Positions 1 to 8,600 of a stretch of 64,000 nt of DNA are shown one piece after another (positions within the stretch are counted from its first letter, which is position 1; every line of letters begins with the position of its first letter). Both the position numbers and the translations under genes were made by a program. The DNA comes from Microbacterium sp. zg-B96 (GTDB lineage: Bacteria; Actinomycetota; Actinomycetes; Actinomycetales; Microbacteriaceae): contig NZ_CP126738.1 in the NCBI RefSeq assembly GCF_030246865.1, forward strand, positions 310,001-374,000, given 5' to 3'. The notes beneath the pieces are model-generated. The model was not told the DNA's origin, ran no database searches, and saw only the letters and a program-made list of their open reading frames with translations.

Positions 1-852
1 GCCGATGTCGGAATCCGCGGGGAACGATGCGCGCACGTCGGCGCCGAGGCGGTCGACGATGCGGCGGAACGCGTCCTCGCCGCCCGCGATCCGCAGAGCG
101 TCGGTGTCGTCGAGCGACAGCGCGATGAGGCTCCAGGTCGTCTCTCCCGCCGCCTCGGCTCGAGCCAGCCGATCCCTCGCCGTATGAGGGAAGAACTCCC
201 CGGATTCGAACGTCCCGGCCTCGACGGGATTGCGCGCGAGGCCCAGCAGCGACACGAGAGCGCACGTCAGGTAGGCGATGACGCCGATCGCCTTGAGGTC
301 GGGGAGCACGTGCTCAACGTTGCCGGACAGCCCGTTGACGATGGCGGCGACGACGCTCGCGATGCCGATGAGGGGAAGCACACCCGACACGATGAGCAGC
401 GGGAGCAGTCGGCTCGCGTCGTGCTCATGCCTCCGGATCAGCTCGAGGACCGAGAGCGCCGCCCAGGTCGAGGCGAGGAGGTACGACGTCGAGTAGATGA
501 GCGAGTGCCACGGCGCGTGGATGCTGGTGGCGAGCGCGGTCGCGGCGACGGCCGCCACGAGGGGTCCCACCCACATGTACCCGCGCGCGCCGCGCGCCAC
601 CCGCAGACCCGACCAGACGAACGCCGGTGCCGCCATGACGACGCCTTCCGACACCTCCGCGAGGGTCGGCATCCCGGTCGCGTCGGAGATGAGCACGCCG
701 AAGCTCGAGATCATCACGAGCAGGAACATCAGCGACCACAGCAGAGTCGCCACCGACGGTCGATATAGGAAGCCGAGCCCGATCATCATCATCGAGGTCA
801 GCGTGGCCAGTACCGCCAGGATGACCGAGCCGTCCACCGTCGCGGTCGTCAT
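1..852 (-). CDS. Membrane protein with C-terminal GGDEF-like domain, 3' end cut by window edge
   Basis: The reading frame opens at an ATG at 852 and runs off the left edge without a stop (284 codons visible). The first ~200 residues are hydrophobic with six or more predicted membrane segments. They are followed by a soluble stretch with the LIALSLDD pattern and helix spacing of the start of a GGDEF (diguanylate cyclase) fold. It looks degenerate: the usual lysine and asparagine after the aspartates are not evident, and the GGDEF signature itself would lie outside the window. The ATG overlaps the stop of the histidine kinase gene as ATGA, so the two are probably translationally coupled. A signalling role, possibly in nucleotide second-messenger turnover, is inferred. 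Confidence is good for a real gene, modest for the domain. Confidence 0.7.
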   Translation of the reverse strand, partial: MTTATVDGSVILAVLATLTSMMMIGLGFLYRPSVATLLWSLMFLLVMISSFGVLISDATGMPTLAEVSEGVVMAAPAFVWSGLRVARGARGYMWVGPLVAAVAATALATSIHAPWHSLIYSTSYLLASTWAALSVLELIRRHEHDASRLLPLLIVSGVLPLIGIASVVAAIVNGLSGNVEHVLPDLKAIGVIAYLTCALVSLLGLARNPVEAGTFESGEFFPHTARDRLARAEAAGETTWSLIALSLDDTDALRIAGGEDAFRRIVDRLGADVRASFPADSDIG

Positions 853-2495
853 GGCGCCTCCGCAGGGATCCGGATCGTGATCGTCGTGCCGACGCCGGGT
901 TCGCTGTCGACATGGATCGTTCCGCCGTGCGCCTCGACGATCGTGCGCACGATGCTGAGCCCGAGACCCGTGCCCGCGATGCCGCTCTCAACGGCGGTCT
1001 CGGATCTGAAGTAGGGCTCGAAGATGTGGGGGAGCTCAGTTGCCGCGATCCCCATGCCGGTGTCTGCAACGCTCAGTTCGACCGTCGATCCGTCGTGGCG
1101 GGCGCTGACGTGCACCGTCCCGCCTGCGGGGGTGTACTTCAGCGCGTTGCCGAGGAGGTTGTCGGTCAGCTGTCGCAGGCGGAAGGCATCCCCCCAGATC
1201 ATCAGTGGCTCCCCGGCATCCAGAGACAGCCGTACGTGATGGTCGTTCGCGCTCACGGCGAACGACTCGACGGAGGCCTCGACAACGGCGCGCAGATCGG
1301 TGACGGCGCGCGCATCGCGGTCGGCCCGCGTCGTGGCGTCGGGCTGGGAGGAGAGGATCGTGGACACGAGGTGCATCATGCGCTCGCTGGACTCCTCAAT
1401 GACGAGCAGGCGTTTGCGCTCGCGCTCATCGATGCGATCGCTTTCCAGAAGGCGGTCGGTGTGACCGAGGATCCCGGTGAGCGGATTGCGCAGCTCGTGC
1501 GACACCTGCGCGGCGAGTGCCTGGCGACGCTTGTCGGCAGCCACCACCTCCGTGATGTCCTCCGCGATGAGCACGGTGCTGTCTTCTTCCCCCGGCCGCG
1601 GCTGCTGATGCCGGGTCGTGATCGACAGCGCATGCCAGCGACCGTCCGGATCGAACAGCCAGACACGCTCGTCTTCGAACTCCTCGCCGCGCATCGCGCG
1701 GGCATAGGAACGCTCGCCGGTTCGGAGGGCCCGTCCGCGCAGCCCGTCGTACTCGATGGAGTGTGCACGCTGGCTCGGGTCGGACTCGTCGATCGCGTAC
1801 AGCGTGCGGTAGGCGGAGTTCGCCGACAGCAGTTCTCCGGTGGTGCTGACCTGGGCAATGGCAATGTGGACGGCGTCGAGCATGTCGCTGATGCGGCGGC
1901 GCTCGATCGAGACTGTGTCGAGCGAATGATGGATGCGACGCGATTGGCGCATGAGCAGCGTGCGATACGCGCGTGCCTGCCGCGCCGTGGCATGGACCGC
2001 GACGCCGACGAAGGCCAGCGCCAGCACCGCGATGAGCACGCGCAGCGCACTCGCGGGCGACGACTCATTCGCCAGCACCTCGATGAGGGTGATGACCGCG
2101 ACGACGGCCAGACCCGCCACGAGCCGGGAGAGCGGGAACTGCGCCGCGAGCCACGTGATGGGAAACACCCACAGGTGTGAGATCCGCAGCGCGGTGCTGA
2201 ACGTCAGCAGGCCCACCCACAGGATGTCGAGGTACGGCAGCCAGACGATGGCGCCTTCGGGCAGGCGACGCCAGGGGATCACCAGTGCGGCGATAGTAGT
2301 GGCGAAGACGCCCGCGACGCCGATCACGAGAGGCGGAATGCCGAGCACCGCGGGATCGAGCAGGTAGCCGACGATGATGATGATCGCGACGACGGCGGCG
2401 AACAGCAGTTGCCAGATCCAGACCGTGCGGATGCCCCCGTCGGTCCCGCGCAGATCGAACGCGGGGTCGACCGCGGGGATCACCCCGGTCGGCAC
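849..2495 (-). CDS. Membrane sensor histidine kinase with PAS domain
   Basis: A 548-residue two-component sensor kinase. Residues ~25-170 hold about six hydrophobic segments. A PAS-like region (~200-320) follows, then the HisKA dimerisation helix with the phospho-accepting His at ~333 (VSHELRNPLTG). The HATPase domain carries an N box (NLLGNALKYTP), a G1 box (DTGMGIA) and a G2 box (GTGLGLS), so kinase activity should be intact. The GTG start at 2495 has a strong GAGGAGG ribosome site a few bases upstream. It lies 22 bp behind the response regulator gene and overlaps the next membrane gene by ATGA, indicating one operon. The signal sensed is unknown; a link to the adjacent polysaccharide locus is a guess from position. 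Confidence 0.9.
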   Translation of the reverse strand: MPTGVIPAVDPAFDLRGTDGGIRTVWIWQLLFAAVVAIIIIVGYLLDPAVLGIPPLVIGVAGVFATTIAALVIPWRRLPEGAIVWLPYLDILWVGLLTFSTALRISHLWVFPITWLAAQFPLSRLVAGLAVVAVITLIEVLANESSPASALRVLIAVLALAFVGVAVHATARQARAYRTLLMRQSRRIHHSLDTVSIERRRISDMLDAVHIAIAQVSTTGELLSANSAYRTLYAIDESDPSQRAHSIEYDGLRGRALRTGERSYARAMRGEEFEDERVWLFDPDGRWHALSITTRHQQPRPGEEDSTVLIAEDITEVVAADKRRQALAAQVSHELRNPLTGILGHTDRLLESDRIDERERKRLLVIEESSERMMHLVSTILSSQPDATTRADRDARAVTDLRAVVEASVESFAVSANDHHVRLSLDAGEPLMIWGDAFRLRQLTDNLLGNALKYTPAGGTVHVSARHDGSTVELSVADTGMGIAATELPHIFEPYFRSETAVESGIAGTGLGLSIVRTIVEAHGGTIHVDSEPGVGTTITIRIPAEAP

Positions 2496-2517
2496 GGCTC
2501 CTCCTCGAAGGGCGTCG

Positions 2518-3291
2518 TCATTGCCGAGTCGCGCTGCCCGTGAGGCGATACCCCACGCCTCTCACGGTCTCGACGTACCGAGGGGCGGTCGGGTCTTCGT
2601 CGAGCTTGCGTCGGAGCTTGGCGATGTGGGTCTCGATCGTCCTCATCTCGACGTCCGACACCTCCGCATCGGAGCTGCCGCGCTGGCTGCGCACGGCGAG
2701 GGCGAGCTCTTCCTTCGTGCGGACGCGCTGGCCTGTCTCCATGAGGGCGACGAGCAGGTCGAACTCCGTGCGCGTGAGCCCGGCGTCGTCGCCACCGCGC
2801 GCGGCGATGCGGGTCGCGCGATCGACGACGAGGTCATCGTACGCGAGGACGGCGGGCGCCTCGCCTGCGGCGGGACCGTCGGCGGGTGTCGAGGCATCCG
2901 CCGACGCGTCGGCCTTCACCCGCCGCAGCACCGCCTCGACGCGGGCGCGGAACTCGCGCGCGCGGAACGGCTTAGCGACGAAGTCGTCGGCGCCCGCCGA
3001 CAGCGCCAGGACCGCGTCGGCCTCTTCTGTCAGCGCCGAGACGACGATGATGTGGGTCGCGCTGCGGTTACGGACGCGGCGCGTTGTCTCCAATCCGTCG
3101 ATGCCGGGCATGTTGATGTCGACGGTGGTGATGAGCGGTTCATGCTCAAGCACCGCCTCGACGCCGTCGGCGCTGTTGGAGGCGCCGAAGGCTTGGACAC
3201 CCGCCGACTCGAAGATGTCCACGAGCAGCTCACGGACGACCTCGTCGTCCTCGATGACGACGGCCCGGGCACCCTTCGCGCCGATATTCAT
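2518..3291 (-). CDS. OmpR/PhoB-family response regulator
   Basis: A 257-residue DNA-binding regulator. The receiver domain (~8-120) has the acidic pair near residues 14-16, the phospho-acceptor Asp at ~58 (TVDINMPG) and the conserved Lys at ~107 (AKPFR). A linker rich in Ala/Asp/Pro follows, then an OmpR-type winged helix (~155-252) ending in the typical RGVGYRL motif. The start is set at the ATG at 3291 because GAGGAGGG lies just upstream; an in-frame extension to 3393 has no such site and would run into the preceding gene. It is followed at 22 bp by the cognate kinase. Targets are not visible from sequence. Confidence 0.92.
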   Translation of the reverse strand: MNIGAKGARAVVIEDDEVVRELLVDIFESAGVQAFGASNSADGVEAVLEHEPLITTVDINMPGIDGLETTRRVRNRSATHIIVVSALTEEADAVLALSAGADDFVAKPFRAREFRARVEAVLRRVKADASADASTPADGPAAGEAPAVLAYDDLVVDRATRIAARGGDDAGLTRTEFDLLVALMETGQRVRTKEELALAVRSQRGSSDAEVSDVEMRTIETHIAKLRRKLDEDPTAPRYVETVRGVGYRLTGSATRQ

Positions 3292-3380
3292 CGGGCCCTC
3301 CTCTTCCTGGATCCTGTCCGAATTGTTCCACACTGCACTCTCGCTTCCGTGCGATGGCGCGTGGGACTCGGTGTCGGGGT

Positions 3381-5174
3381 CTAGGCCTGGCATATCGCCT
3401 CCTCGGCGGGCGGTGGATCGATCGTCGGCGTCGAGACGACGGCGAGCGTCGGTGCCGACGTTTCACGGGTGTGCGCCGCGAGTGTCACGGTCGCGGTTGC
3501 GCCTGGAACCACGTCCACGCTCACGCTCACGACGCGGTGTCCGTCGTGCACGCCGCCGCCGAAGCCCACGTCACCCGTGACGGAGGCGTCCACGAGGTCG
3601 AATCCCGGGGGGAGGTAGAGGTAGGCGACCGTGCGTACGGTTCCCGGGTCGAGTCCGTATTTGCCGCCCGAGGTGATGTACCGCGGGAGGGATGCCGCAT
3701 CCGCCGGCGCGTTGTTCTTGATCGTCACCGAGATCTCGGCGACCCCCGTGGCGCCGCCGGTCTGTGCGAGCTCGCACGACCGCCAGTGCACCGAACTGGC
3801 CGCCGACTGGTAGTAGTCCATCTTCGAGCCGGTGCCGTCGTTGAGATATACCCCGAAACGCGCGGTCTCGGCATCGCTTCGGGGCAGACGGCCTGCGAGC
3901 ACCGTCTCGTCCAGGACCGCCTGCTCGGCCGCGTCTGCGCTCCATACGAGTAACCGCCGCTCTTCGGCTGCGCGACCGAGGGCGGTGAGCAGACGGGACG
4001 GATCAAGGTCGCCCTCGGTCACCGCAGTGAAGACGGCCGCGCCAGCAGCTGCGAAGAACGCGTCCTGGTCGGCGGGCCGTTCGAAGCGGAGGTAGGAGTC
4101 GCGCAGGAGCACATCCACGACGGTGGTTGCCGTCAGCCGGTCCCCCGTCGCGGTGGTGATGGGTCCCGTTGCGCTCAGGAGATAGGACAGGGCCACCGGA
4201 TCGAACGAGACGACGCCGTCGACGCGGAGCCCATCGTGCTCTTCGGCCCACATCTCTTGCGCGAGCGCCGCCGCGATCGTGAAGTCGGGCACTTGCGTGA
4301 TGTTCTGGATCCATCTGCCCGGGTTCGCGCCGTAGACCGCTTCGATCTCGGGTCCGAGGGGCATCACCGGCTCCCGGTAGCGGGGGTAGTCGGGCGAGGA
4401 CTCCTGCGCGACCAGTTCGATCCGGCCGTCGTCGACGCGCACGAGCGCCATCGCCCCGGGAACGCCGCCGAGCGAGCGCCACTCCGCGTTGTTCTGGAAG
4501 AGGAGCAGGTACTCGCGCGGGCCTTCGGCACCGAGCATCCCGGGAAGCAGGACGCCCGCACGGGCGAGGGCATCCGCGCCACCTTGCGCGACCGTCAGCA
4601 GCTGCGCGACCTCGTCGAGAGCATCGCGCAGCGGGGCCACGAGTGCGCGGCGATCGATCTGGGAGACCGTCGCGAGAGCCGTGTCGAGCCGCACCGCGGC
4701 ACGGTGCGCGTCGGGGCCGATGCCCGCGAGCGGCGCGGCGTCGATGCGGCCGCCGCGCGGACCGAGGTCGGCGAAGTCGAGCTGCGAGACGGACGCGGCG
4801 AGCGGCGTCAACGCGCCGCTGACCGACTCGTCGAGCGCCGCCGTGAGAGCGCCTACGGCGTGCAGTTGCGCGCCGAGCCACGGCAATCGTGCGGCGACGT
4901 GCCAGACCGGGTCCGACGTGAGGACTCTGGCGGCGGCGGTGTGGTGGGAGATGTCGGAGAGGACACTCACCGCGGAGGCCGGATCGTCCAGCAGACTCCG
5001 CGCGTCAGTCACCGCGGCCTGCGCCGCGCGCACGTGGCCATATGCCAGGGCCGCGCGGATGCCGATCCAGGCGGCGCCGGCGAGGAACACCACGAGCACG
5101 CCGAACGCGACCCATGCCACGGTGGCTCTCGTCCCCCGTCGGCGCGGGCCGATCGTGTCGCCTCGCATCCCCAT
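3381..5174 (-). CDS. DUF4012 domain membrane-anchored protein
   Basis: About 597 residues with one N-terminal membrane anchor (~18-45) and a large extracellular part that matches the actinobacterial DUF4012 family (conserved stretches LLLFQNNAEWRSLGG and GANPGRWIQNIT). These proteins are often encoded beside exopolysaccharide or cell-surface glycan genes, and their biochemical role is not established. The start is uncertain: ATG at 5174 has a G-rich site just upstream, but a GTG at 5195 and an ATG at 5168 are possible. It sits between the polysaccharide genes and the two-component operon on the same strand, 89 bp ahead of the response regulator, so co-transcription with the signalling genes is possible. 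Confidence 0.8.
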   Translation of the reverse strand: MGMRGDTIGPRRRGTRATVAWVAFGVLVVFLAGAAWIGIRAALAYGHVRAAQAAVTDARSLLDDPASAVSVLSDISHHTAAARVLTSDPVWHVAARLPWLGAQLHAVGALTAALDESVSGALTPLAASVSQLDFADLGPRGGRIDAAPLAGIGPDAHRAAVRLDTALATVSQIDRRALVAPLRDALDEVAQLLTVAQGGADALARAGVLLPGMLGAEGPREYLLLFQNNAEWRSLGGVPGAMALVRVDDGRIELVAQESSPDYPRYREPVMPLGPEIEAVYGANPGRWIQNITQVPDFTIAAALAQEMWAEEHDGLRVDGVVSFDPVALSYLLSATGPITTATGDRLTATTVVDVLLRDSYLRFERPADQDAFFAAAGAAVFTAVTEGDLDPSRLLTALGRAAEERRLLVWSADAAEQAVLDETVLAGRLPRSDAETARFGVYLNDGTGSKMDYYQSAASSVHWRSCELAQTGGATGVAEISVTIKNNAPADAASLPRYITSGGKYGLDPGTVRTVAYLYLPPGFDLVDASVTGDVGFGGGVHDGHRVVSVSVDVVPGATATVTLAAHTRETSAPTLAVVSTPTIDPPPAEEAICQA

Positions 5175-5285
5175 GCTGCCCCCAAGTGCCCACACTTTAC
5201 CTTGAGGTTCCCTGTCGCGGAACTGGACCTTCTAGACATAGGCTGACTGCCACCACGGGGGTGGGCGGGCTGGCGGGGGAGACGG

Positions 5286-6623
5286 ATGGCGGCTCAGGGC
5301 GGGGGGCGCGGGTCTGCACCGACACTACGGCGCGGCCTCGTCACGATGATGGTCGGGCGCGCGTTCCCTCCGGCGGCGGCTCTCGTGACGGCGCCGCTGC
5401 TCGCCGTGGGGCTGGGTGTTTCCGGCCGGGGAGAGCTCGCTGCCGCGACGGCACCGCTTCTGCTCGCGGTGACGATCGCCCCGTTGGGGATTCCGTCGGC
5501 CGTCACCTACGTCGTGGCGCGCACCCCCCGGCTCTTCGGGGTCGCACTGCGCCGCGGCGGCGTGCTCGTGCTGCTCGCGGGATTCGTCGCGTTGGGCGTC
5601 GCCGTGCAGACCGCCGCGCTGCTGAGCGCGGGGGATGACGCGCTCGCGGGCTACATGCTCGTGGGCGCCCTCGCGATCGTTCCGACCGTGCTGATCGCGG
5701 TGGTGCAGGCGGGAGCGGCCGGTCTCGGTCAGTGGCGCCTCATCGCCGCCGAGCGGGTCATCGCGTCAGCGGTCAAGGTGGTCGCGATCGCCGTGCTCTT
5801 CGGTGCGGATGCACTCACGGTCGCGGCCGCCGTTATCGTCGTCGCCTTCGCTCCCGTCGTGGGAGGCCTCGTGTACGTGGGGCTGCGGTCGGGCGGGTCA
5901 CCGGCGTCGGGTGATCCCGGCGAAGCGGCGGCGCGCACCGGTGAGCTGCTGCAGTACGGCCTGCGGTCGTGGATCGGTGCCGTCGCCGGCATCCTGCTCA
6001 TCCGCGTCGACCAGCTGCTGTTCGTCCCCGTCGGTGGCGCGTACGAGTTGGGGCTCTACGCCGTGGCCGTCACGATCAGCGAGGCGCCGCTCGTCGTGAA
6101 CGCCGCGGTGCGCGACGTCATGTTCACCCACGATGCGGCCCGCGGCGACAACGAGCTCCTTGCGCGCGCGTCGCGGATGTCGACGATCGCGACGGGCGCC
6201 GTCGCCGTTGCGATCGCCGCCACGGCGTGGCTCTGGCTGCCGGTGCTCTTCGGCGAGGAGTTCGAAAGAGCGCTCACCCCTCTGGTGGTGCTCCTGACCG
6301 CCGTGGTCCTCGGCAACCCCGGGTCGGTCGCGGGAACGGGGCTCTCGGCGCGTGGTCGGCCGGGTCGTCGCAGCGTCAGCCTCGTCGTCGCCTGCGTGGT
6401 CAACGTCGCCGTCTTCTTCGTCCTGGTCCCGGCGTGGGGCGCGGTCGGAGCCGCCGTCGCAACGCTCGTCGGCAGCCTGATCGCGAGCAACCTCAACCTC
6501 CTGTTCCTCCGCCGGGCATCGGGCATCCCCATCTCGTCCTTCTATGCGTTCCGGCTCGCCGACGTCCGCGGTGTGCTGGCGCTGTTTCCGCGAGCGCGGG
6601 CGCGCAAGGGAGATGACGCGTGA
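5286..6623 (+). CDS. Polysaccharide flippase (Wzx/MATE-like oligosaccharide translocase)
   Basis: A 445-residue polytopic protein with about twelve hydrophobic segments. It is of the length and character of the polysaccharide-biosynthesis/flippase (MOP superfamily) proteins that move undecaprenyl-linked repeat units across the membrane. The ATG at 5286 has GGGGGAG four bases upstream. It is divergent from the DUF4012 gene and overlaps the following glycosyltransferase by GTGA, so the two plus-strand genes are coupled. Its location inside a cluster with an initiating sugar transferase, a polymerase-like protein and a chain-length kinase supports the Wzx role. The substrate is unknown. Confidence 0.82.
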   Translation: MAAQGGGRGSAPTLRRGLVTMMVGRAFPPAAALVTAPLLAVGLGVSGRGELAAATAPLLLAVTIAPLGIPSAVTYVVARTPRLFGVALRRGGVLVLLAGFVALGVAVQTAALLSAGDDALAGYMLVGALAIVPTVLIAVVQAGAAGLGQWRLIAAERVIASAVKVVAIAVLFGADALTVAAAVIVVAFAPVVGGLVYVGLRSGGSPASGDPGEAAARTGELLQYGLRSWIGAVAGILLIRVDQLLFVPVGGAYELGLYAVAVTISEAPLVVNAAVRDVMFTHDAARGDNELLARASRMSTIATGAVAVAIAATAWLWLPVLFGEEFERALTPLVVLLTAVVLGNPGSVAGTGLSARGRPGRRSVSLVVACVVNVAVFFVLVPAWGAVGAAVATLVGSLIASNLNLLFLRRASGIPISSFYAFRLADVRGVLALFPRARARKGDDA

Positions 6624-7489
6624 CGACCATGGCCCGACGAGTGTGGAACGGCGTGGCCCGTCGCGCGCTGCGCGTGCGGTTCGGCATCCGCAACCGGGTG
6701 TCGAGGTCGCCCGTCACCGGCGACGGCCCGATCGTCTCGCTCACGACACACGGCCCCCGCCTCGGGAGCGCGCATCTGGCCGTCGAGTCGATCGGCCGGG
6801 GGAGCCTGCGTCCCGCGCGGATCGTGCTGTGGCTGGCGCCCGAGGATCACGCCCGCCCGCTTCCGCCGACGCTGCGCCGACTCGTCGCGCGCGGTCTCGA
6901 GGTGCGGGAAGCGGGTGATTTCGGCCCGCACACGAAGTACTGGCCGCTGATCGCATCACGACCGGAGCGTGATTTCGCGACCGCCGACGACGACGTCTTC
7001 TATCCCCGCGGCTGGCTGGCAGAGCTCCGCCGGGCGGCGGACCGCCTGCCGGGCGCCATCGTGTGCTTCCGTGCCCGCGTCGTGCGGTTCGACGACACCG
7101 GCCCGCCGCCGCGCATCCTGCCGTACACGTCATGGACGCCGTGCCGCAGTACGGTGCCGTCGACGCTGCACTTCGCGACGGGGGTGTCGGGTGTGCTCTA
7201 TCCGCGCTCGTTCGCCGACGTCGTGCGGGAGGCCGGCACGGTATTCCTGGAGCGCGCTCCCCGTGCCGACGACGTGTGGCTGCACTGTCTCGCCGTTCGC
7301 GCCGGCCTGCGCATCGCGCAGGTGCGGCCCCGCCCCGCGGAGTTCCTCGGGGTGCCCGGGACGAGACCGACGGGGCTGTACCGAGCCAACGAAAGCGGCG
7401 GCAACGATCGCCAGATCGCGCAGACCTATGCCGCCGACGTCCTCGCGCTGCTCGCCGCGACGTCGCGCGGTGCGACGGGTGTCATTTGA
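6620..7489 (+). CDS. Glycosyltransferase-like protein
   Basis: A 289-residue soluble protein starting at a GTG that overlaps the flippase stop (GTGA). Residues ~37-45 (PIVSLTTHG) and an acidic ATADDDVFYP motif near 118 resemble the nucleotide-sugar/metal-binding DxD region of GT-A-like transferases. A HTKYWPL stretch precedes it. I do not recognise the exact family. The 3' end overlaps the convergent epimerase gene by 8 bp. The role is inferred from the DDD motif and its place in the exopolysaccharide locus: probably adding a sugar to, or decorating, the repeat unit. Confidence 0.7.
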   Translation: MTTMARRVWNGVARRALRVRFGIRNRVSRSPVTGDGPIVSLTTHGPRLGSAHLAVESIGRGSLRPARIVLWLAPEDHARPLPPTLRRLVARGLEVREAGDFGPHTKYWPLIASRPERDFATADDDVFYPRGWLAELRRAADRLPGAIVCFRARVVRFDDTGPPPRILPYTSWTPCRSTVPSTLHFATGVSGVLYPRSFADVVREAGTVFLERAPRADDVWLHCLAVRAGLRIAQVRPRPAEFLGVPGTRPTGLYRANESGGNDRQIAQTYAADVLALLAATSRGATGVI

Positions 7490-8600
7490 ACAGCCCGCGG
7501 GCCGACATCTCGACGAGCGACCGCTCGTAGCCGTCGGGGTCGGCCGGCTGGTCGCGCACCCACTCGGCGAAGAGCCGCACGCCCGCGGCGAAGGTCGTGG
7601 TCGGCATCCATCCGAGCACGCGATGTATGCGGCCGCTGTCGGCGATGCTGTGACGGATGTCGCCGGCCCGGTAGGTGCCCGAGATGCGCATGCGGGCTTC
7701 GACGTCGAAGGCTGCGGCCAGTGCTTCGACGACTTCGACGACCGTCGTGGACGTCCCGGACCCCACGTTGTAAACGCCCCGCGCGGCGGGGTGCAGCGCG
7801 GCCAGCCGTGTCGCCTCGACGACGTCGTCGACGAAGACGAAATCCCGGCTCTCCCGTCCGTCTTCGAAGACATTGACCTCGGCACCGCGACGGAGGATCC
7901 CGGAGAAGATCGACAGGATGCCGGTGTACGGGTTCGTCAGCGACTGACCCGGGCCGTACACGTTCTGGTACCGAAGCGCCACGGCTTCGATACCGATCGC
8001 CGGGGCCGCCGTCGTCACGAGAGCCTCCTGCACGTGCTTCGTTATCCCATACACGCTCGAAGGGCGCGGCGGTGCCGATTCAGTCGTGGGAACGGGCAGG
8101 AGAACGTCCTCCCCAGATAGGTGGACGTCGAAATCGCCGCGAACGAGGTCGGCTTCCGCGCGCGGGCCGGGGTGCACGATGCGCCCGTCCGCTGTGCGGT
8201 AGGCGCCTTCACCGTAGACGGCTCGGGAGGATGCGACGACGATCCGTCGCACGGTGTGGCGCGTGTTCGCGAGCACGTCGAGGAGGCGCGCCGTGCCACC
8301 TGCGTTGGTCTGCACGTAGCGGTCGATCTCGTACATCGACTGGCCCGTGCCAGTGTCGGCGGCGAGATGCACGACGACGGTCGTCCCTCGCAATGCCGCT
8401 TGCAGAGCGGTCCACGAGAGCACGTTGCCTTGGATGAGTTCGACCGGTGCCGGAAGCGAAGCTCTGCCCGGGCGAGCACCGTGCACCTGCTCGCTGAGAG
8501 AGTCAAGCACCCGCACCTCGTGGCCCTCGGCCAGGAGCCGCGCGGCGAGCCGGCTTCCGATGAATCCGGCACCACCGGTGATCAGGATGCGTTCGATCAT
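7482..8600 (-). CDS. NAD-dependent epimerase/dehydratase (dTDP-L-rhamnose 4-epimerase-like)
   Basis: A 372-residue extended SDR. The N-terminal Rossmann motif is GGAGFIGS (residues ~8-15), the nucleotide-sugar-specific stretch includes LDSLSEQVHG, and the catalytic pair is in YGITK. The LDxLxxQVHG signature and length fit epimerases acting on dTDP-sugars such as dTDP-L-rhamnose 4-epimerase, although UDP-glucose 4-epimerase activity cannot be excluded. The ATG at 8600 overlaps the Stealth gene stop as ATGA. A longer in-frame extension upstream reads through the neighbour's coding region and is not used. It is the last gene of the minus-strand polysaccharide operon and probably supplies an unusual hexose for the polymer. 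Confidence 0.88.
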   Translation of the reverse strand: MIERILITGGAGFIGSRLAARLLAEGHEVRVLDSLSEQVHGARPGRASLPAPVELIQGNVLSWTALQAALRGTTVVVHLAADTGTGQSMYEIDRYVQTNAGGTARLLDVLANTRHTVRRIVVASSRAVYGEGAYRTADGRIVHPGPRAEADLVRGDFDVHLSGEDVLLPVPTTESAPPRPSSVYGITKHVQEALVTTAAPAIGIEAVALRYQNVYGPGQSLTNPYTGILSIFSGILRRGAEVNVFEDGRESRDFVFVDDVVEATRLAALHPAARGVYNVGSGTSTTVVEVVEALAAAFDVEARMRISGTYRAGDIRHSIADSGRIHRVLGWMPTTTFAAGVRLFAEWVRDQPADPDGYERSLVEMSARGLFK

